NCBI GenBank assembly: GCA_963662175.1
Contig: OY759218.1
Coordinates: forward strand, 14,970,480-15,034,479
Direction of reading: 5' to 3'
Source: Aradus depressus
Taxonomy: Eukaryota > Arthropoda > Insecta > Hemiptera > Aradidae
Length of the DNA: 64,000 nucleotides
Position 1 is the stretch's first letter; each line of letters opens with the position of its first letter. Of this stretch, positions 20,755-32,696 are shown one piece after another. The notes under the pieces are model-generated. The model was not told where the DNA came from and made no database searches. It worked only from the letters and a program-made list of their open reading frames with translations. The translations under genes and the position numbers were made by a program.

Positions 20755-21115
20755 CAGTCAGGGGATCAGCCAGCAATGCTAACCTCGACACCGTAGGGTA
20801 TTCAGCTAATTAAGCTAACCACTACACAATCAGACACCCAGAAGCTAACCACTACACCATCGAAAATTCAGCCAGCGATTCTAACCATTACACTATTGGG
20901 AATTCATCCAGGGAAGCTACACAACTACGTTCCAAGGAACCCAACCAACGATGCTAACCCCTACACCATCAGGTTTTCAGCCTGCAATCCTAACCGCTAC
21001 TCTAAAGGGGATTCAGACAACTAAGTTAAACACTATACCGAGGATTCAGCCAATGAAGCTAACCACTATACGATCATGCATCCAGCCAGAGATGCTAACC
21101 ACTAAACTGGTACTG
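20755..21115. repeat. about 40-bp minisatellite with tRNA-like word
   Basis: About nine units built on GATGCTAACCACTACACCAT and ATTCAGCCAGC, with much divergence between units. On the minus strand each unit reads GGTGTAGTGGTTAGCATC, which resembles the A-box half of a tRNA (Val/Glu type). No B box follows, so these are not tRNA genes. Confidence 0.85.
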
Positions 21116-21411
21116 CTCAATACATCCGAAGTTTTGGGAAACTATCTCCCCACAGCCGGTAGGTCAGGGGTAGTGTGCTTGCCTACTGTGCTCAAGTCGC
21201 AGGTTCGAAACTCGGCAGAGGCCCTTAGGTTTATTATCAGGGAGGTAAAAAAAAGACGAGCACGCCGTCCTTTGAATGAGACGTTAAGCGATGGTCCCGA
21301 GTCAATGCGATGTCACGTACTCGATAAAGAGCCCTTTACCCGAGGTAAAATTGAAGACCCCTTAGTAGAGTTGGGCTAATGTCCATCGGAGCGACAAAAG
21401 AGCGCTCAGGT

Positions 21412-21957
21412 CAGTGATTCTCAACAACTGTGCCGCAAAAGGTTTGTTAGTATGCTGCCAAATACAGACATATTTGAATTATAAACACATAAAAACCAAT
21501 GGGAATAAACTAGCCTTCTGGTAATATAAAAATTTCAAGATGGGAGAAATCACCCAGTGGTGACACCTCATCATTGTGGATATGTAGCAGAATGTAGGGC
21601 ACGGACTAGAGGATTACTATTCGAACTCAAGGAGTAAAATAACTTTTTGTATCTAGATTTAGCAACTTCGGTAGAGAATGCTGAGGTTCCTTATTGGAAA
21701 CATAGTAAGTAGCATTGGCTATTGTACGAAGGATTTTTTTGAATATAATTAATATATTATTTTTTGATTAACTATATTTTAATATTATATTCTACGATGA
21801 TAATACCACTTATTTGTCTTATTATTCATATCCAATCATAAAAAAATTTACATTTATTAAAAAAATTCAGTAGCTTCATTGAAAAAGCCTCTGTATACCA
21901 CCAAATATTCTACTGCTAAAAACTGTTCCGAAAGAGAAAGAATGTTGAGAACCACTG
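21412..21957. mobile_element. hAT-like MITE inserted in SINE
   Basis: Ends are CAGTGATTCTCAACAACTG and GAATGTTGAGAACCACTG. Target duplications are GCTCAGGT (21,404-21,411) and GCTCTGGT (21,958-21,965); the second is the normal SINE sequence. It carries a Jockey-like fragment inside. Confidence 0.92.
21540..21740 (-). pseudogene. Jockey-like LINE fragment nested in MITE
   Basis: GGGAGAAATCACCCAGTGGT, GGACTAGAGGATTACTATTC and GCATTGGCTATTGTACG match the blocks of 4,190-4,560 in the same sense. It is a third layer (LINE in MITE in SINE). Confidence 0.7.
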
Positions 21958-22374
21958 GCTCTGGTAGTAGGCGATAAAGCGGTAGATAGTTAAAGCCCGA
22001 GCATGATTCACAAAAAACAAACAGCTATTCCAATTTCTACAGAACAACTGAACTTCTTAGAAAAATATAATAATCATAAAAGTTATTTTTCATGGACAAT
22101 TTTTAATTGTTAGTTATCTATTTTAGTTAGGAATATCGATTGACCTGACTGGTCCGGGTTAAGGGCTGCGAGCGGTGCCGCTGGGGTCTCTGGACCATTG
22201 TCTCGCGGGGCTACCCTACGCACCAATACTTATGATATAGAGTCATTTTCTTATAATAGTCATTTTGAGTTAAATTATTTCTAATATTCTTTCTATTAAT
22301 TGTCTAAAGTTTTACTCACTTTAAATCAAGGGCATTAATGACCGTACAAGTTGATAGGCCTTCAAACAAAAAAA

Positions 22375-22735
22375 AAAAAACTCGGTAAATCACCGGTTAT
22401 GTACTTCCCCAGCCTGCATTCATCGATTTTCTCTCTCCCTCCAAAGCCAAGCGACCGTTTGCGCTAAAACTCAATATTTGACTTATACAGTGGTTTCTGA
22501 ATCCTCAAACTCAAATTTTGTGCAGATATATTCACTCATCGGCATAGGATATTTTTGATGAGCCCCCACTCCTTCGGCTAATTCCGCTGAAAATTAATGT
22601 TTTAATGTCGTCCATATAGGGCTTTGAATATACATATGAAATGTGTCAATACATTCATTCTATCGGGAGTTATCGTGTTCACAGACACACAAACAGAAAT
22701 ATTTTTTTTCATTTATGGAACCAGGAGGTCGGAAG
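22375..22735 (-). repeat. family A copy
   Basis: CTCGGTAAATCACCGGTTAT, GTACTTCCCCAGCC, one full module, ATCGGGAGTTATCGTGTTCA and GGAACCAGGAGGTCGGAA. The last terminal segment is missing. Confidence 0.85.
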
Positions 22736-22739
22736 ATCT

Positions 22740-23380
22740 TGGGGCAGATTAATGAAGACGGAGGATGTAGCAAGGTTTTAGAAAATAATCTAAAACCGTA
22801 AATAGAAAATGTAAGAACTAGGCTTAGAAGAAATTTTCGATAAGTTCAGGATTAAGCCTGAGATTTAATCAGAACGTGGAGGAGATAGGTAAGAAATTTA
22901 GAAGAGGCAAAAGAAAATTTCTATAAATATCAGGAAGAAAAATTGAAATGCTTCGATAGAGTAGAAATGTCCAACCAATCAAACACAGTAGAAATAATTG
23001 AAGACGGTGAAATGAATGAATGAAAAATAATATTTATTCAAGGATATACGTCCTCAAAGAATAATAACATAAGAAACAATCTAAAGAATAAAAATATCAA
23101 CCAACTGAGACAGAATAAAGTTAAAAGAGAAAAGAGGCCTCTAGAAATTAACTAAAGAAACATTAATTGTTAATGATGAGCAATGATTAAAACAATGAGA
23201 ATAAACGAATAAAAAATAAAATAAATGAATGACAAATTAAGAATAATTAAGTAAATAATAATAATAATGAGAATTATAAAGAAAAACAGAGGTCAGTTAG
23301 AAAAAAAATATAATAAAAATAAAAAAAAGGTAAAAAATAAAATAAATATATATGTGTGAAATCAGAAGTAAATAATTTCT
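22740..23380 (-). repeat. probable LINE 3' end, minus, then AT-rich DNA
   Basis: At 23,010-23,075 the sequence is the inverted counterpart of the Jockey tail at 35,225-35,275 (GGACGTATGTCCCAGAATAA versus TTATTCAAGGATATACGTCC). 22,740-23,000 and 23,080-23,380 show no clear frame. Confidence 0.45.
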
Positions 23381-23384
23381 TTTC

Positions 23385-25245
23385 TTTTTTTTATTGCTCA
23401 TATAATAACAATTTTAAATAGTACACTTATAATAATAATTAGAAATTTTAAAATTATACCTAATATAATATAAGAGCAAGATTCCAAAATGTATTAAAGT
23501 TTCTTTCCCGTTTGATTGTGGTTAAATCTTGATTACCATTGATAAACCATACAATAGATATAAAAACAATAATATTAATAAATAGATCTCACTAAGAAAA
23601 TAAAAAAAAAAAAACCATTAAACTTAGAGAAGAAAAGATTAAAACATGAATCTAATTCAGAAGAGAAATGAAAAACTAAAAAATGAATTATTTAGTGAAA
23701 ACATAAAACAAGATAATAGCGGAAGGTTGTTGTATTTGCAAACAATTTGAACAAAAAAGAATAATATTTAAACAGAATCAAAGGAAAAGAAAAGCGCATT
23801 AAATATATTTTAAAATATTTCTTCAAACTATAAATATAAAATAAACAAATGTGTTAATAAAAGTATAAAATCAAAGGAAACCAACCGTATATAAACGTTT
23901 TTTAATAATTGTATAATTCAAATTAATGTAAAATATTTATAAAAAATCAGGACAAAATATAATAATAATAAATGTTTAAAATACAGAAAATAAAGTAATT
24001 CAGAAGAATACTATTAAAAGCCAAGATTAAAATATGCCTGAATGTTTAAGGCTGTGACTTAGCTTTGTGAGCATGGTGATATAAATTTTCAAATTCAAAT
24101 AAAATTGTTGATATTGTGTTTTACACTGGTTGGTATAGTATTATCATAAGGATTCTATGTAAATGGAATATTGAATTTGATTGTTCCAAAATGTACAAAA
24201 TTTCATCGATGCAATTTTGAAAATTGTATTTCATGAACTCAATATACTTTGTAAAGATAGCTAATATTTGATGTGTATTTTTTATGAGAACATAATATAC
24301 AGTTCCGGAAAAGTTATAAAAAAGTATTGTCTTAACTTTAATAAAAACAATAAAAATTTTAATTAAAAATAAAACTACTGTATTTAATTAATATTATTGT
24401 TTTTATACTCATATTTTCAATTATTTATTTAGTCATTTCATCCTATTTTTCAATAGTATTGTTATTACTAATCACATGTGTGTCAGACTCTAAGAGTTAA
24501 TAGCTGTTTATGCACCTAATTTATAAGCTATGTACTCATATTTTCAAGTATTTATTTAGTCATTTCATCTTATTTTTCAATAGTATTGTTATTACTAATC
24601 ACATGTGTGTCAGACTCTAAGAGTTAATAGATGTTTATGCACCTAATTTATAAGCTATGTACTCATATTTTCAAGTATTTATTTAGTCATTTCATCTTAT
24701 TTTTCAATAGTATTGTTATTACAAATCACATGTGTGTCAGACTGAGTTAATAGCTGTTTATGTACCTAATTTATAAGCTATCTTAATGTATACATTTTTA
24801 TTACGTACCCTATTACCATATTATGGTTGAATGGAAATAAATATTATTATTATACAGATCTCTAGGGGTATGTACAAAAAATGGTATGAATTGGAGGGAG
24901 ACAAGACCCAATTTTACAAATTTTTATACATGGGAAAGTATGAAATTACAAAATACTTTTGAATGACGGGAAATCCCAACAGAAAACTTTTAACAATTAA
25001 CTTAACAATTTAATATAAGAATAAGATACAAGAAAAATTAATTTACAATCAAAATGGACCAAGGCAGTAATATGGACGTTAATGTTAGTCATGAGGTGTA
25101 TTGAATTGTATCTCTGGAAGTGAAGGAGTGCAGAAGTGAAGCAAATGTATTGATTATATAAATTCGGACATTTTATACATGAGGCCATAGCAGGAGGTCC
25201 TAGAGAAGGAGATGCGAGGTTCATTCACGCACTTTATAAACATAA
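23385..25245. repeat. long AT-rich repeat D, copy 1
   Basis: Collinear with the non-inserted parts of 31,545-36,100. Matches include AAGTTTCTTTCCCGTTTGAT, AATATTTAAACAGAATCAAA, CATAATATAC near the LINE insertion, and TGGGAAAGTATGAAAT. No open frame is conserved. It is broken by the LINE tail at 24,310-24,862. Confidence 0.8.
24310..24862 (+). mobile_element. LINE 3' UTR with three 127-bp repeats
   Basis: TACTCATATTTTCAA recurs at 24,406, 24,533 and 24,660, an exact 127-bp spacing. It ends AATTTATAAGCTATCTTAAT then GGAAATAAATATTATTATTA, matching the 3' end after the LINE relic at 28,140. The flanking TATACAG on both sides is a possible target duplication. Confidence 0.85.
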
Positions 25246-25304
25246 ACGTAAAGTTTTTGTTTATATTATTTATATATAAATACTTGAATATACATTCGAA
25301 AATA

Positions 25305-25380
25305 ATATGATATACAAAATAAATAAATATATCTATGCAATAATATAAAATTAATAGTCATATTATCACAGAGTTCAAAG
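25305..25380 (+). repeat. 75-bp direct repeat, left copy
   Basis: ATGATATACAAAATAAATAA to ATCACAGAGTTCA. It recurs at 25,777-25,852 with a few differences; a family A copy lies between. Confidence 0.85.
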
Positions 25381-25504
25381 TAATTGTAATGATAATGATA
25401 ATTTACTTAAATACTCATTAATAAAACGTTATTAATAAAATAAATAGTAATTTATAAAATCTCCAATTATAAAATTAATATTCAATTATCTCCACATCTT
25501 GAGT

Positions 25505-25776
25505 TTTATTTTGCCAGCTACACGAAGCATAGAGGAAGTTATGTAAGCGGTCAGAAATTCGATGTTGAGTTTTCATTGAAACCGATGAACCCTTGATTCC
25601 GACTCCTTAATTCCGGAAAATATTCTTCTCTGAGTGTGTGTGTGTCTGTGAACACGATTTACATGTGTATCTAGAACTCCATAAAGACGACACGTATTGA
25701 TTTTCAGTCAGATCGGACAAAGAGAAACGAGAAACCCCTAATAACTGTCTATGTAATGAATGTATCAACACCTGTA
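25505..25776 (+). repeat. family A copy between direct repeats
   Basis: CCAGCTACACGAAGCATAGA, TGTGTGTGTCTGTGAACACG, ATTTTCAGTCAGATCGGACA and CTGTCTATGTAATGAATGTA. The far end is lost. Confidence 0.8.
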
Positions 25777-25852
25777 ATATGATATACAAAATAAATAAAT
25801 ACATTTATGCAACAATATAAAATTAATAGTCATATTATCACAGAGTTCACGG
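25777..25852 (+). repeat. 75-bp direct repeat, right copy
   Basis: Partner of 25,305-25,380. Confidence 0.85.
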
Positions 25853-26159
25853 TAAAATCTACATTTGTGCGTTGAAAACCTGGTTTGGTCAAAACTGAAA
25901 CAGTGGGAAGACGTTTTTTATTTCTGTGAGAAACGTCCTACATCTTACTATCACAAATGAACTATAGATATATTCAATGATGGAGAGATTTCTAGACTTA
26001 AATATTTAAATAAGGTGAACTCTGATAAATAAATTATATTGTAGTTACACTCAAGATAGACGTTTTGTAATGCATGACGACTGAGGTCATGATTATGAGA
26101 TGCTAGGATGACGTGTGAAACTATCACGAATATGCATGCGATCATGTATAACAGAAAAA

Positions 26160-26930
26160 AAAGTTGTCGGTGAATATTCATACTTCACAATTTCACCAGA
26201 AAGAATTAATCGAGAAGAAGAATTAAAAATTGGCTTTTCGCTCTCCCTCAAATCCAATCGACTCTTTGAGCTAAAACTCAATATTTGAAATATATAGTGG
26301 CTTCCGAATCCTCTTACTTGTGTCGATACTTTCATAACATCGACAGTTGTTAGGGTTCTTGAATTGAGTCCCCTCCCCTGAACCACCCCTTCCCGTCAGC
26401 CGATATCGCTGAAATTTTACAGGTTATGTCCTCATGGAGTTTTGACATCAAATATGAAATTATGTATCGATACATTAATTAAAATGGCAGTTTTTGAGTA
26501 AAGCCTGTCCCCTAATCCCCCTTCCCTTAGGCCGATTGGGCTGAAACTCGATAGCTCTTGTTCTTATAGGGTTTTGGTCACACATACAAAATTTTGTTTC
26601 GATACATTCATTCTATTGGTAGAGTGTTTATGTTAAGTCTCCACCCTAATCCCTGTCATCATTAGAGGGTTCTGGATTCACATATAAAATTTCGCGATGA
26701 TACATTGATTCTGTAACATCGATTCTGATGATTTTTGTATATATTTTAATTGTCGTTGTAAAATCAAAATTAGAAAACATGTGCCCAAAAGATATAAGTG
26801 AGGTTACCTGAGTTGAAATACATGAATTACATTGGAAAATAGGTGCGAGTTTCCTTATTAATAAATAATATATTGAGTCAGGGTCTGCTATAATTCTATC
26901 GGGAGTTATCGTGTTCACAGACAAACAACA
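26160..26930 (-). repeat. family A, long copy with several modules
   Basis: TTTTCGCTCTCCCTCAAATC, then at least two modules marked by CGATACATT, TTGAGTCCCCTCCCCTGA and GATTGGGCTGAAACTCGATA, then ATCGGGAGTTATCGTGTTCA at 26,900. Confidence 0.85.
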
Positions 26931-27049
26931 CACACATTTTAATATTTTTATTATTATCATCAATTTTTGTAGTTTTATTTACTATTTACTTTACTGTTAT
27001 TTGTTAATTCAATTTATAAACATATATTTTTTTGTATATTTCGCTCTAC

Positions 27050-27340
27050 GTTACGAAAGTCGCCTACTACCAGAACGCTCATTCGTCGCACTGGTGGACA
27101 TGAGCCCGACGCTACCATGGGAGTCCAAAATTTTGCCTACCCAGGTTTATTCACCTAGAGTAAGAGTCTTTAACGACTACCTGAACATCGTGCAGGATCG
27201 GGACCATCGCTTAACGTCCCATTCGAAGGATCGTGCTCAAGGTTTTTTCACCTCCCAGATAAAAAACCCAAGAGCCTGAACCGGGATTCAAACCCGCGAT
27301 CTTGAGCTCAGTAGGCTAGAACGCTACCTCTGATTTATCT
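27050..27340 (-). repeat. SINE, minus
   Basis: CGCCTACTACCAGAACGCTC through CGCTTAACGTCCCATTCGAA and GGGATTCAAACCCGCG to CTACCTCTGA. The TTAGG tail is not visible. It splits an AT-rich LINE tail. Confidence 0.88.
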
Positions 27341-27344
27341 ATAC

Positions 27345-28135
27345 AAATATATTTAAAATATAAATAGTATCTATGGAACCAGGAATTTCATATTCATGTA
27401 TCTTCCATTATTTATTTAAATATTATTTTATATCTCATATCCACGTGCTTTTAATTCCAGGAAACATTATAATATCGGTTGTTGTATATATTTTATAAGT
27501 TAATTTGATGTACAAAATCGTATGACGTATCCAATTCAACGAAAAAAAAAAAAATTATAACTTTTAAAATATTTAAATTGAATCAAAATAAAAATGGAGC
27601 CTCATTTAAAAGCAGCAGGTCTGTATTTGTTTACACCTTCCCTTTTTTTCATGACAGAATGAAGTGAGTGTACACAATTAAAATTTTGACCATATTAATT
27701 ATATATTGAATTTTAAATAGTTTAAAATTTTGTTTGTTGATTATGTAGGTTTTGTTTAGATATCGTATTTTGTTTTATATTAAAACTTTTGTTCGCTCAT
27801 GATGTACATTTTGTTTGGTTATATTTAGTTTGCGTTTAGGTATCATATTTTTATTTTGTTTCAATATAAATATTTTAAAAATTATATTCGCTTAGGTTTT
27901 GTGAGTTTAATCATATTTAGTTTCAGTGTTTTATTTCTACTTAATTGTAGCGTATAAAAACTCACTGATAATGTATGTATGTGAAAACAGGCCCTGAAGA
28001 AAGCACACTCAGTGTCCAAAGGCTTGGCAGACATTCTAAGTTCGTTTTTAACGACCACAAACTTGATCCTTGATTTTTCCCCTCTTCCCAAAACTCTCAA
28101 GTTAAAATGCATAAAACTAATATTACAAAAAAATG
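27345..28135. other. AT-rich DNA, LINE-tail like in part
   Basis: 27,345-27,555 ends in an A-tract and resembles 950-1,215. Around 27,990 GGCCCTGAAGAAAGCACACT, then AGTGTCCAAAGG, could form a small hairpin. No gene is recognised. Confidence 0.4.
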
Positions 28136-28139
28136 AAAG

Positions 28140-28680
28140 AAGGAATGGGATTATTATCTGTTGAAGATTAGCGAGATCTTATCTATGCCTATTTCCATTC
28201 CATAATCAGTTACGGTTTAATACATTGGGGCTCATGTAGATCGAGTATTAATATTTTCAGACTTCAGAAAAAAGCATTAAGAATTATAAACAATATTACT
28301 CAAAGAACAAGCTGCAGAGAAATATTTAAACAACTTAAAATCCTGCCTTTGCCATCGCTGTTTATATTTGAAACAATAATGGTTATGCGATACCAGGAAG
28401 AAAGAAGACTTTCGAATAACTAAACATTACTCTTCGCTTTTTGAAAAAAGTATAATTCATAAAGGAATTAATTTATTTAATGGCCTTCCCCACTTCTTGA
28501 AGTCAATAGGTACAATAAAAAAAATTTAATTTCAACTAAAAATGTTCATGTTACAGGAAACACTATACACGGAAACGGAATTTTATTCTCACTGTTCGAA
28601 AAGAATAATATAATCACAATAAAGAATCGTGTTTCATATCCAAAAACATTATTTGATACAAAGCTTTCATTTTTATTTTT
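28140..28680 (+). pseudogene. LINE ORF2 C-terminal relic (CR1/Jockey-like)
   Basis: Plus frame: DLIYAYFHSIISYGLIHWGS, then FRLQKKALRIINNITQRTSC, REIFKQLKILPLPSLFIFET. This is the stretch after the RT thumb in CR1/Jockey-type ORF2 (YG..WG, LQK-A-RII, RTSCR-LF-L-ILPLPSLYI). It degrades into stops after the ERRLSNN motif. It has the same family as 1-560, with the same deletions near the end. Confidence 0.82.
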
Positions 28681-28859
28681 TGGGCAGAGTTCCTCCACAC
28701 CTTAAAGGTGAGACCAATGTACGTTACGTTATTGTCTTATTTATTAATTTATAATTTTTTATTTATTTAGACTTTTATATACATTAATTTATAATTGATT
28801 AATATATATATATCATTTTTCATATATTGTTATAGTTACATTGTTTTCTTTCTTTTCTA

Positions 28860-29205
28860 TATCTCGCACATTGGGACCTGATGATGGGACGTAAGAACGT
28901 CCCGAAACATCGTATCTTAATTTTTATTAAATTGAAAAATGTGTCTACTTATTATAAACGTATCATGTATTAATTTTGTTCATGTACTCATATATTTTTA
29001 AGTATTTATTTGTTAAGTTTTTATTAATTTCATTTTACTTTTTTTAATAGTTTTGTTATTACTACTAATCATACATGTGTTAGACTCAAGTAGTTATAAA
29101 TCTAATTTATAAGCTATCTTAATGTATAAATTCTTTTGACGTACCTATCCTATTACCATGTATTGGTTTAACGGAAATAAATTTATTATTATTATTATTA
29201 TTATA
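28860..29205 (+). mobile_element. LINE 3' end with hairpin and (TTA)n tail
   Basis: CTGATGATGGGACGTAAGAA then CGTCCCGAAAC forms a perfect short hairpin. It is followed by the 127-bp-type sequence TACTCATATATTTTTAAG to AATTTATAAGCTATC and a TTATTATTATTA tail. It probably belongs to the relic at 28,140. Confidence 0.7.
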
Positions 29206-29539
29206 TACTTTCCAACACACAGGAAGAGAAGAATGAATGAGACGAAAGTGGAGAAAGATTCCAGTAAGAGTACAATGAATGAATATTTCTCAGCCCTGAA
29301 TTCTAAGAGTCCTTCTCGTCATAATTGTCATGTTTACTTCAGCTTTTGGGTTAACCGCTATTTTGCTTTATCTGTGGTACTCGTCCCCATCATTACCCCG
29401 GTTAATCGGGAGTAGAATGTATTCACAATAATTTTTTTTTTTTTTTTTTAAAACATACATTTTCTTTATATTTTTTAATAAGTGTTTCACAATTACTCTG
29501 CAAAAATGTTAGGTATACACAACAGTTTATTTTTTTTTC

Positions 29540-29935
29540 AATAGTCCAATTCATCATTACTATAAGGATAATAGGACACCTATTTTCAACAAAATCGCCC
29601 AAAGAGATTGAGGCAATTAGAGGAGGGGGGAAGGGGTTAAAACAAAAACTCTAATAACTGCTGAAGTAATGAATGTATCGACACAAAGGACAATAGGAGG
29701 ATTCAGGAGCTCTTAAGTCAACTACTGATTTTTAGCCCAAACGGTCGATTGATTTTGGAAGGAGATTGGAAACCTAATTGATAAATTCGTGATGAGAAAA
29801 TACATACAGCGATTCAATTATGACTTTTCTTTTTACATTTCTGGAATCAGAGGGTCGAAAAAAAATGAAATTCCGGTGAAAACAACAACGGAATTCAGGC
29901 CGATTATTTAACTTCGTAACGCTGGGGAAGTAAAA
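29540..29935 (+). repeat. family A composite, forward then reverse end
   Basis: Forward modules (AACAAAATCGCCCAAAGAG, CTAATAACTGCTGAAGTAA) lead to a decayed hairpin, then TTTCTGGAATCAGAGGGTCG and CTGGGGAAGT of the opposite end. Confidence 0.8.
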
Positions 29936-30148
29936 TCAGTTTAATCGTTAGGAAAGTTGTGCGAATGGACTTAAATATAAATGTATAAGTACAAAAAAAT
30001 GTCAAGGACAGTAGACAAATCGTTTGATGAAAGTTTCAACCCAACCGAGAGAGCGCATAAGGCGATTTATACAACAATCGATAAACAAAATAATGTAAAG
30101 CAATATACCCAGGTGTAAGGAATTAGCTAGACCGAGCAACACGCAGTT

Positions 30149-30648
30149 TAGTGAACTCTCACCTTGGGGGTCAAAATGTCACCATCCATCGATTGAGCCA
30201 CCCAACAAACCTGTTATGGATCCTCTATCCTCTATACAAACATGTTTGAAGTGTGAAACACGTAAACATAAAGTGTATGAGCTAGGTTATGGGGTCAATT
30301 AAAGATTAGTGAACTCTCACTTTGTGAGTGAAAGTGTCAACAACCATCGATTGAGTCACCCAACAAACCTGTTATGGATCCTCTATCCTCTATACAAACA
30401 TGTTTGAAGTGTGAAACACGTAAACATAAAGTGTATGAGCTAGGTTATGGGCTCAATTAAAGATTAGTGAACTCTCACTTTGTGAGTGAAAGTGTCCACA
30501 ACCATCGATTGAGTCACCCAACAAACCTGATATGGGGTCCTCTTTCCTCTATACAAACATGTTTGAAGAGTGAAACACATAAACATAAAGTGTATGAGCT
30601 ACGAGTAGGTTACGGTTTCAATCACAGATTTGTGAACTCCCGTTCACA
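30149..30648. repeat. tandem array, 158-bp unit, about 3.2 copies
   Basis: TAGTGAACTCTCAC recurs at 30,149, 30,307 and 30,465 with 158-bp spacing. A partial fourth unit (TTGTGAACTCCCG) passes directly into a family A copy. Confidence 0.97.
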
Positions 30649-30649
30649 A

Positions 30650-31045
30650 AAAAAAAATCGTCGGTGAGTCACCGGCAATATACTTCCCCAGCATGAATTA
30701 ATCAATTAAATTTTCGCTCTCCCTCCAGAACCATTTGGGCTAAAAATCAATTGTTCACTTAAATAGGGACTCCTGGATCCTCGAAACTAAATTTTGTGTT
30801 GATAGATTCATTACTATGGCATTTTAAAGTCGGGCCTACACCACTAATCCCCCCCTTATCCCTTGATTACACGGAAAATTAGTAGGTGTCTTTGTTATAT
30901 GGTTTTAAATTTAAATATAAAATTTCATGTTGATACATTCATTACATTGGCATTTTATGTGGTAATTGAGTTGAACCCTCCTCTGGTCTCCACCTTAAGT
31001 TCGGCCGATTCCAATGAAAATTCATAGATCCTTATGGTGTTACTA
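30650..31045 (-). repeat. family A copy
   Basis: CGTCGGTGAGTCACCGGCAA then TACTTCCCCAGC, TTTTCGCTCTCCCTCCAGAA and two modules. Confidence 0.9.
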
Positions 31046-31540
31046 ACAAGAAATGTAAACATAATTTAAGCGCAGTAAAAGTAATTGGAAACCTTTCACT
31101 AAATTGTGTTTCCTTAAATAATTTTTGAACCATGCCAAATTTGAAGTTTTGCTGTTCTAGATCATCAGTTTAGATCTGATAATCTTAGTTAGTATTTAAA
31201 ATATCATCATTACCTTTACGCCTAATATATTTTATGTTACAAAAACTTAAATACTTAACTAAGAGATTCCCGCAGTGTAGTTTCTTTAGAAAATCCAAGT
31301 AAACATCGACAAAATAATAGGCGCATCTACTCCTTCATAATCAATATTCTTAATATTCCATTGTAGCATCTAAAATTCAAATTGTAAATTTATATTCAAA
31401 TATTAACGAAGTAATTAAAAATACTTAAATATATGCACAGAATTTAAAATGCAAAATAAGAATATAATCACAAGGACAAATAGTCCATGATTTAATAAGG
31501 TTTTCAAACTACGACAATTAATTTCTCGTAAGAAAATGAG
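31046..31540. other. no gene recognised
   Basis: AT-rich DNA without landmarks I can assign. Confidence 0.4.
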
Positions 31541-31592
31541 ATTTTTTTTTTAAATTACATATAATACAAATTTTAAAATATTCCGCTTATAT

Positions 31593-32043
31593 TAGACTAG
31601 CAGTATTACCCGGCATGGCCCGGGGAACTTTGACTTTTTCTCCTCATATCTCTCATGCGAATCCTAGGCAATTCTTCGACAGTACATTCATGATGTTGCA
31701 AATCTCAATGATTCAAATGGAATAAGACAAATAGTCCTTCACATCCCGGAAAAAGGCAATTGATTTGGTATGAAAACATATTTCAGGCGGAGCAGCAGTG
31801 GTCATCTTAGCTAATAATTGCGAAGCAACAGCGGACCTCACCTAGTATGTGCTGAGCAACGCTTGGTAACACAGCTAATACGTACTTAGGAACGCTGTGC
31901 ACCACAGCTAGCAAGTATTTGACGTGCGACACTGGTCACATAGGTGCTATGTGCATAGCAATGGTGATCACCCAGCTAGTACGAATCTGTCCATCGGTTT
32001 GAGCGTGATGTTAGAACAAAAGCACAAACAAACCCCGTTTCAG
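31593..32043 (+). repeat. CCCGGC-type interspersed repeat
   Basis: It starts GCAGTATTACCCGGCATGGC, with TCCTCATATCTCTCATGCGA, then loosely repeated CACAGCTAATACGTACTTAG units. The inverted relative is at 48,070-48,440. It is inserted in repeat D. Confidence 0.75.
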
Positions 32044-32090
32044 CCACTGAGTATAGAATGAACTATACTCGTTCATTCTATACTCAGTGG
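32044..32090. repeat. 20-bp perfect palindrome arms
   Basis: CCACTGAGTATAGAATGAAC, a 7-bp loop TATACTC, then GTTCATTCTATACTCAGTGG. TTTCAGC lies on both outer sides. Confidence 0.95.
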
Positions 32091-32696
32091 TTTCAGCTTT
32101 ATTAATATTCTAAATATAGAAAATTTAAAACTATACCTTAATATAATATAAGATAAACATTTCCAAAATGTTTGTAAAGTTTCTTTCCTGTTTGTGGATA
32201 AATCTTGAATTTCATTAATAAACTATAAAATAAATAAATAATATTAATAATCATAATTAATAAAAAATGAAAAGAAAAAAATTAATTAACCATGTCTTGC
32301 AAATAAACACGAACACAATCCTAAAGCTTTTCACTAGAGATTTGAATAATAAATCCAAAAAAAGAACAAAAGAATAAAAATAATTTTGATAAACAAAGAA
32401 TGTAGAAAGTTTTAAAAATATCTGAGTGTAAATAGTTCAGAATATTTCTATCATCATTTTATAGATAAATAATAATAAAACTGATAACAACGATAATTTA
32501 TCTATTTTATTTTTAATAATTTGATAAAAAAAAAAAAAGATAATTTAAGAAGAGAGGATTAAAATATGAAACCAATTCATAAAAGAAAGAATAAAGAAGT
32601 AGGTATAAAATGTAAGCATCAAAACGGTGTAATGGAAGGACATGTCGGTAATACGATATTATTATATTTCCAAACAATTAAACATAAAGAAGTAAT

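Larger units (their letters stand above)
21150..22010 (+). repeat. SINE split by a hAT-like MITE
   Basis: The head GGTAGGTCAGGGGTAGTGTG, B box CAGGTTCGAAACTCGG and body continue to AGAGCGCTC at 21,408. The SINE resumes at 21,958 with GCTCTGGTAGTAGGCGATAA and ends near GCCCGAGCATGATTCAC. Confidence 0.9.

Noticed and set aside
31593..32090. CRISPR-like short repeats
   Set aside because: Repeat units are diverged, spacers are absent, and the context is eukaryotic.
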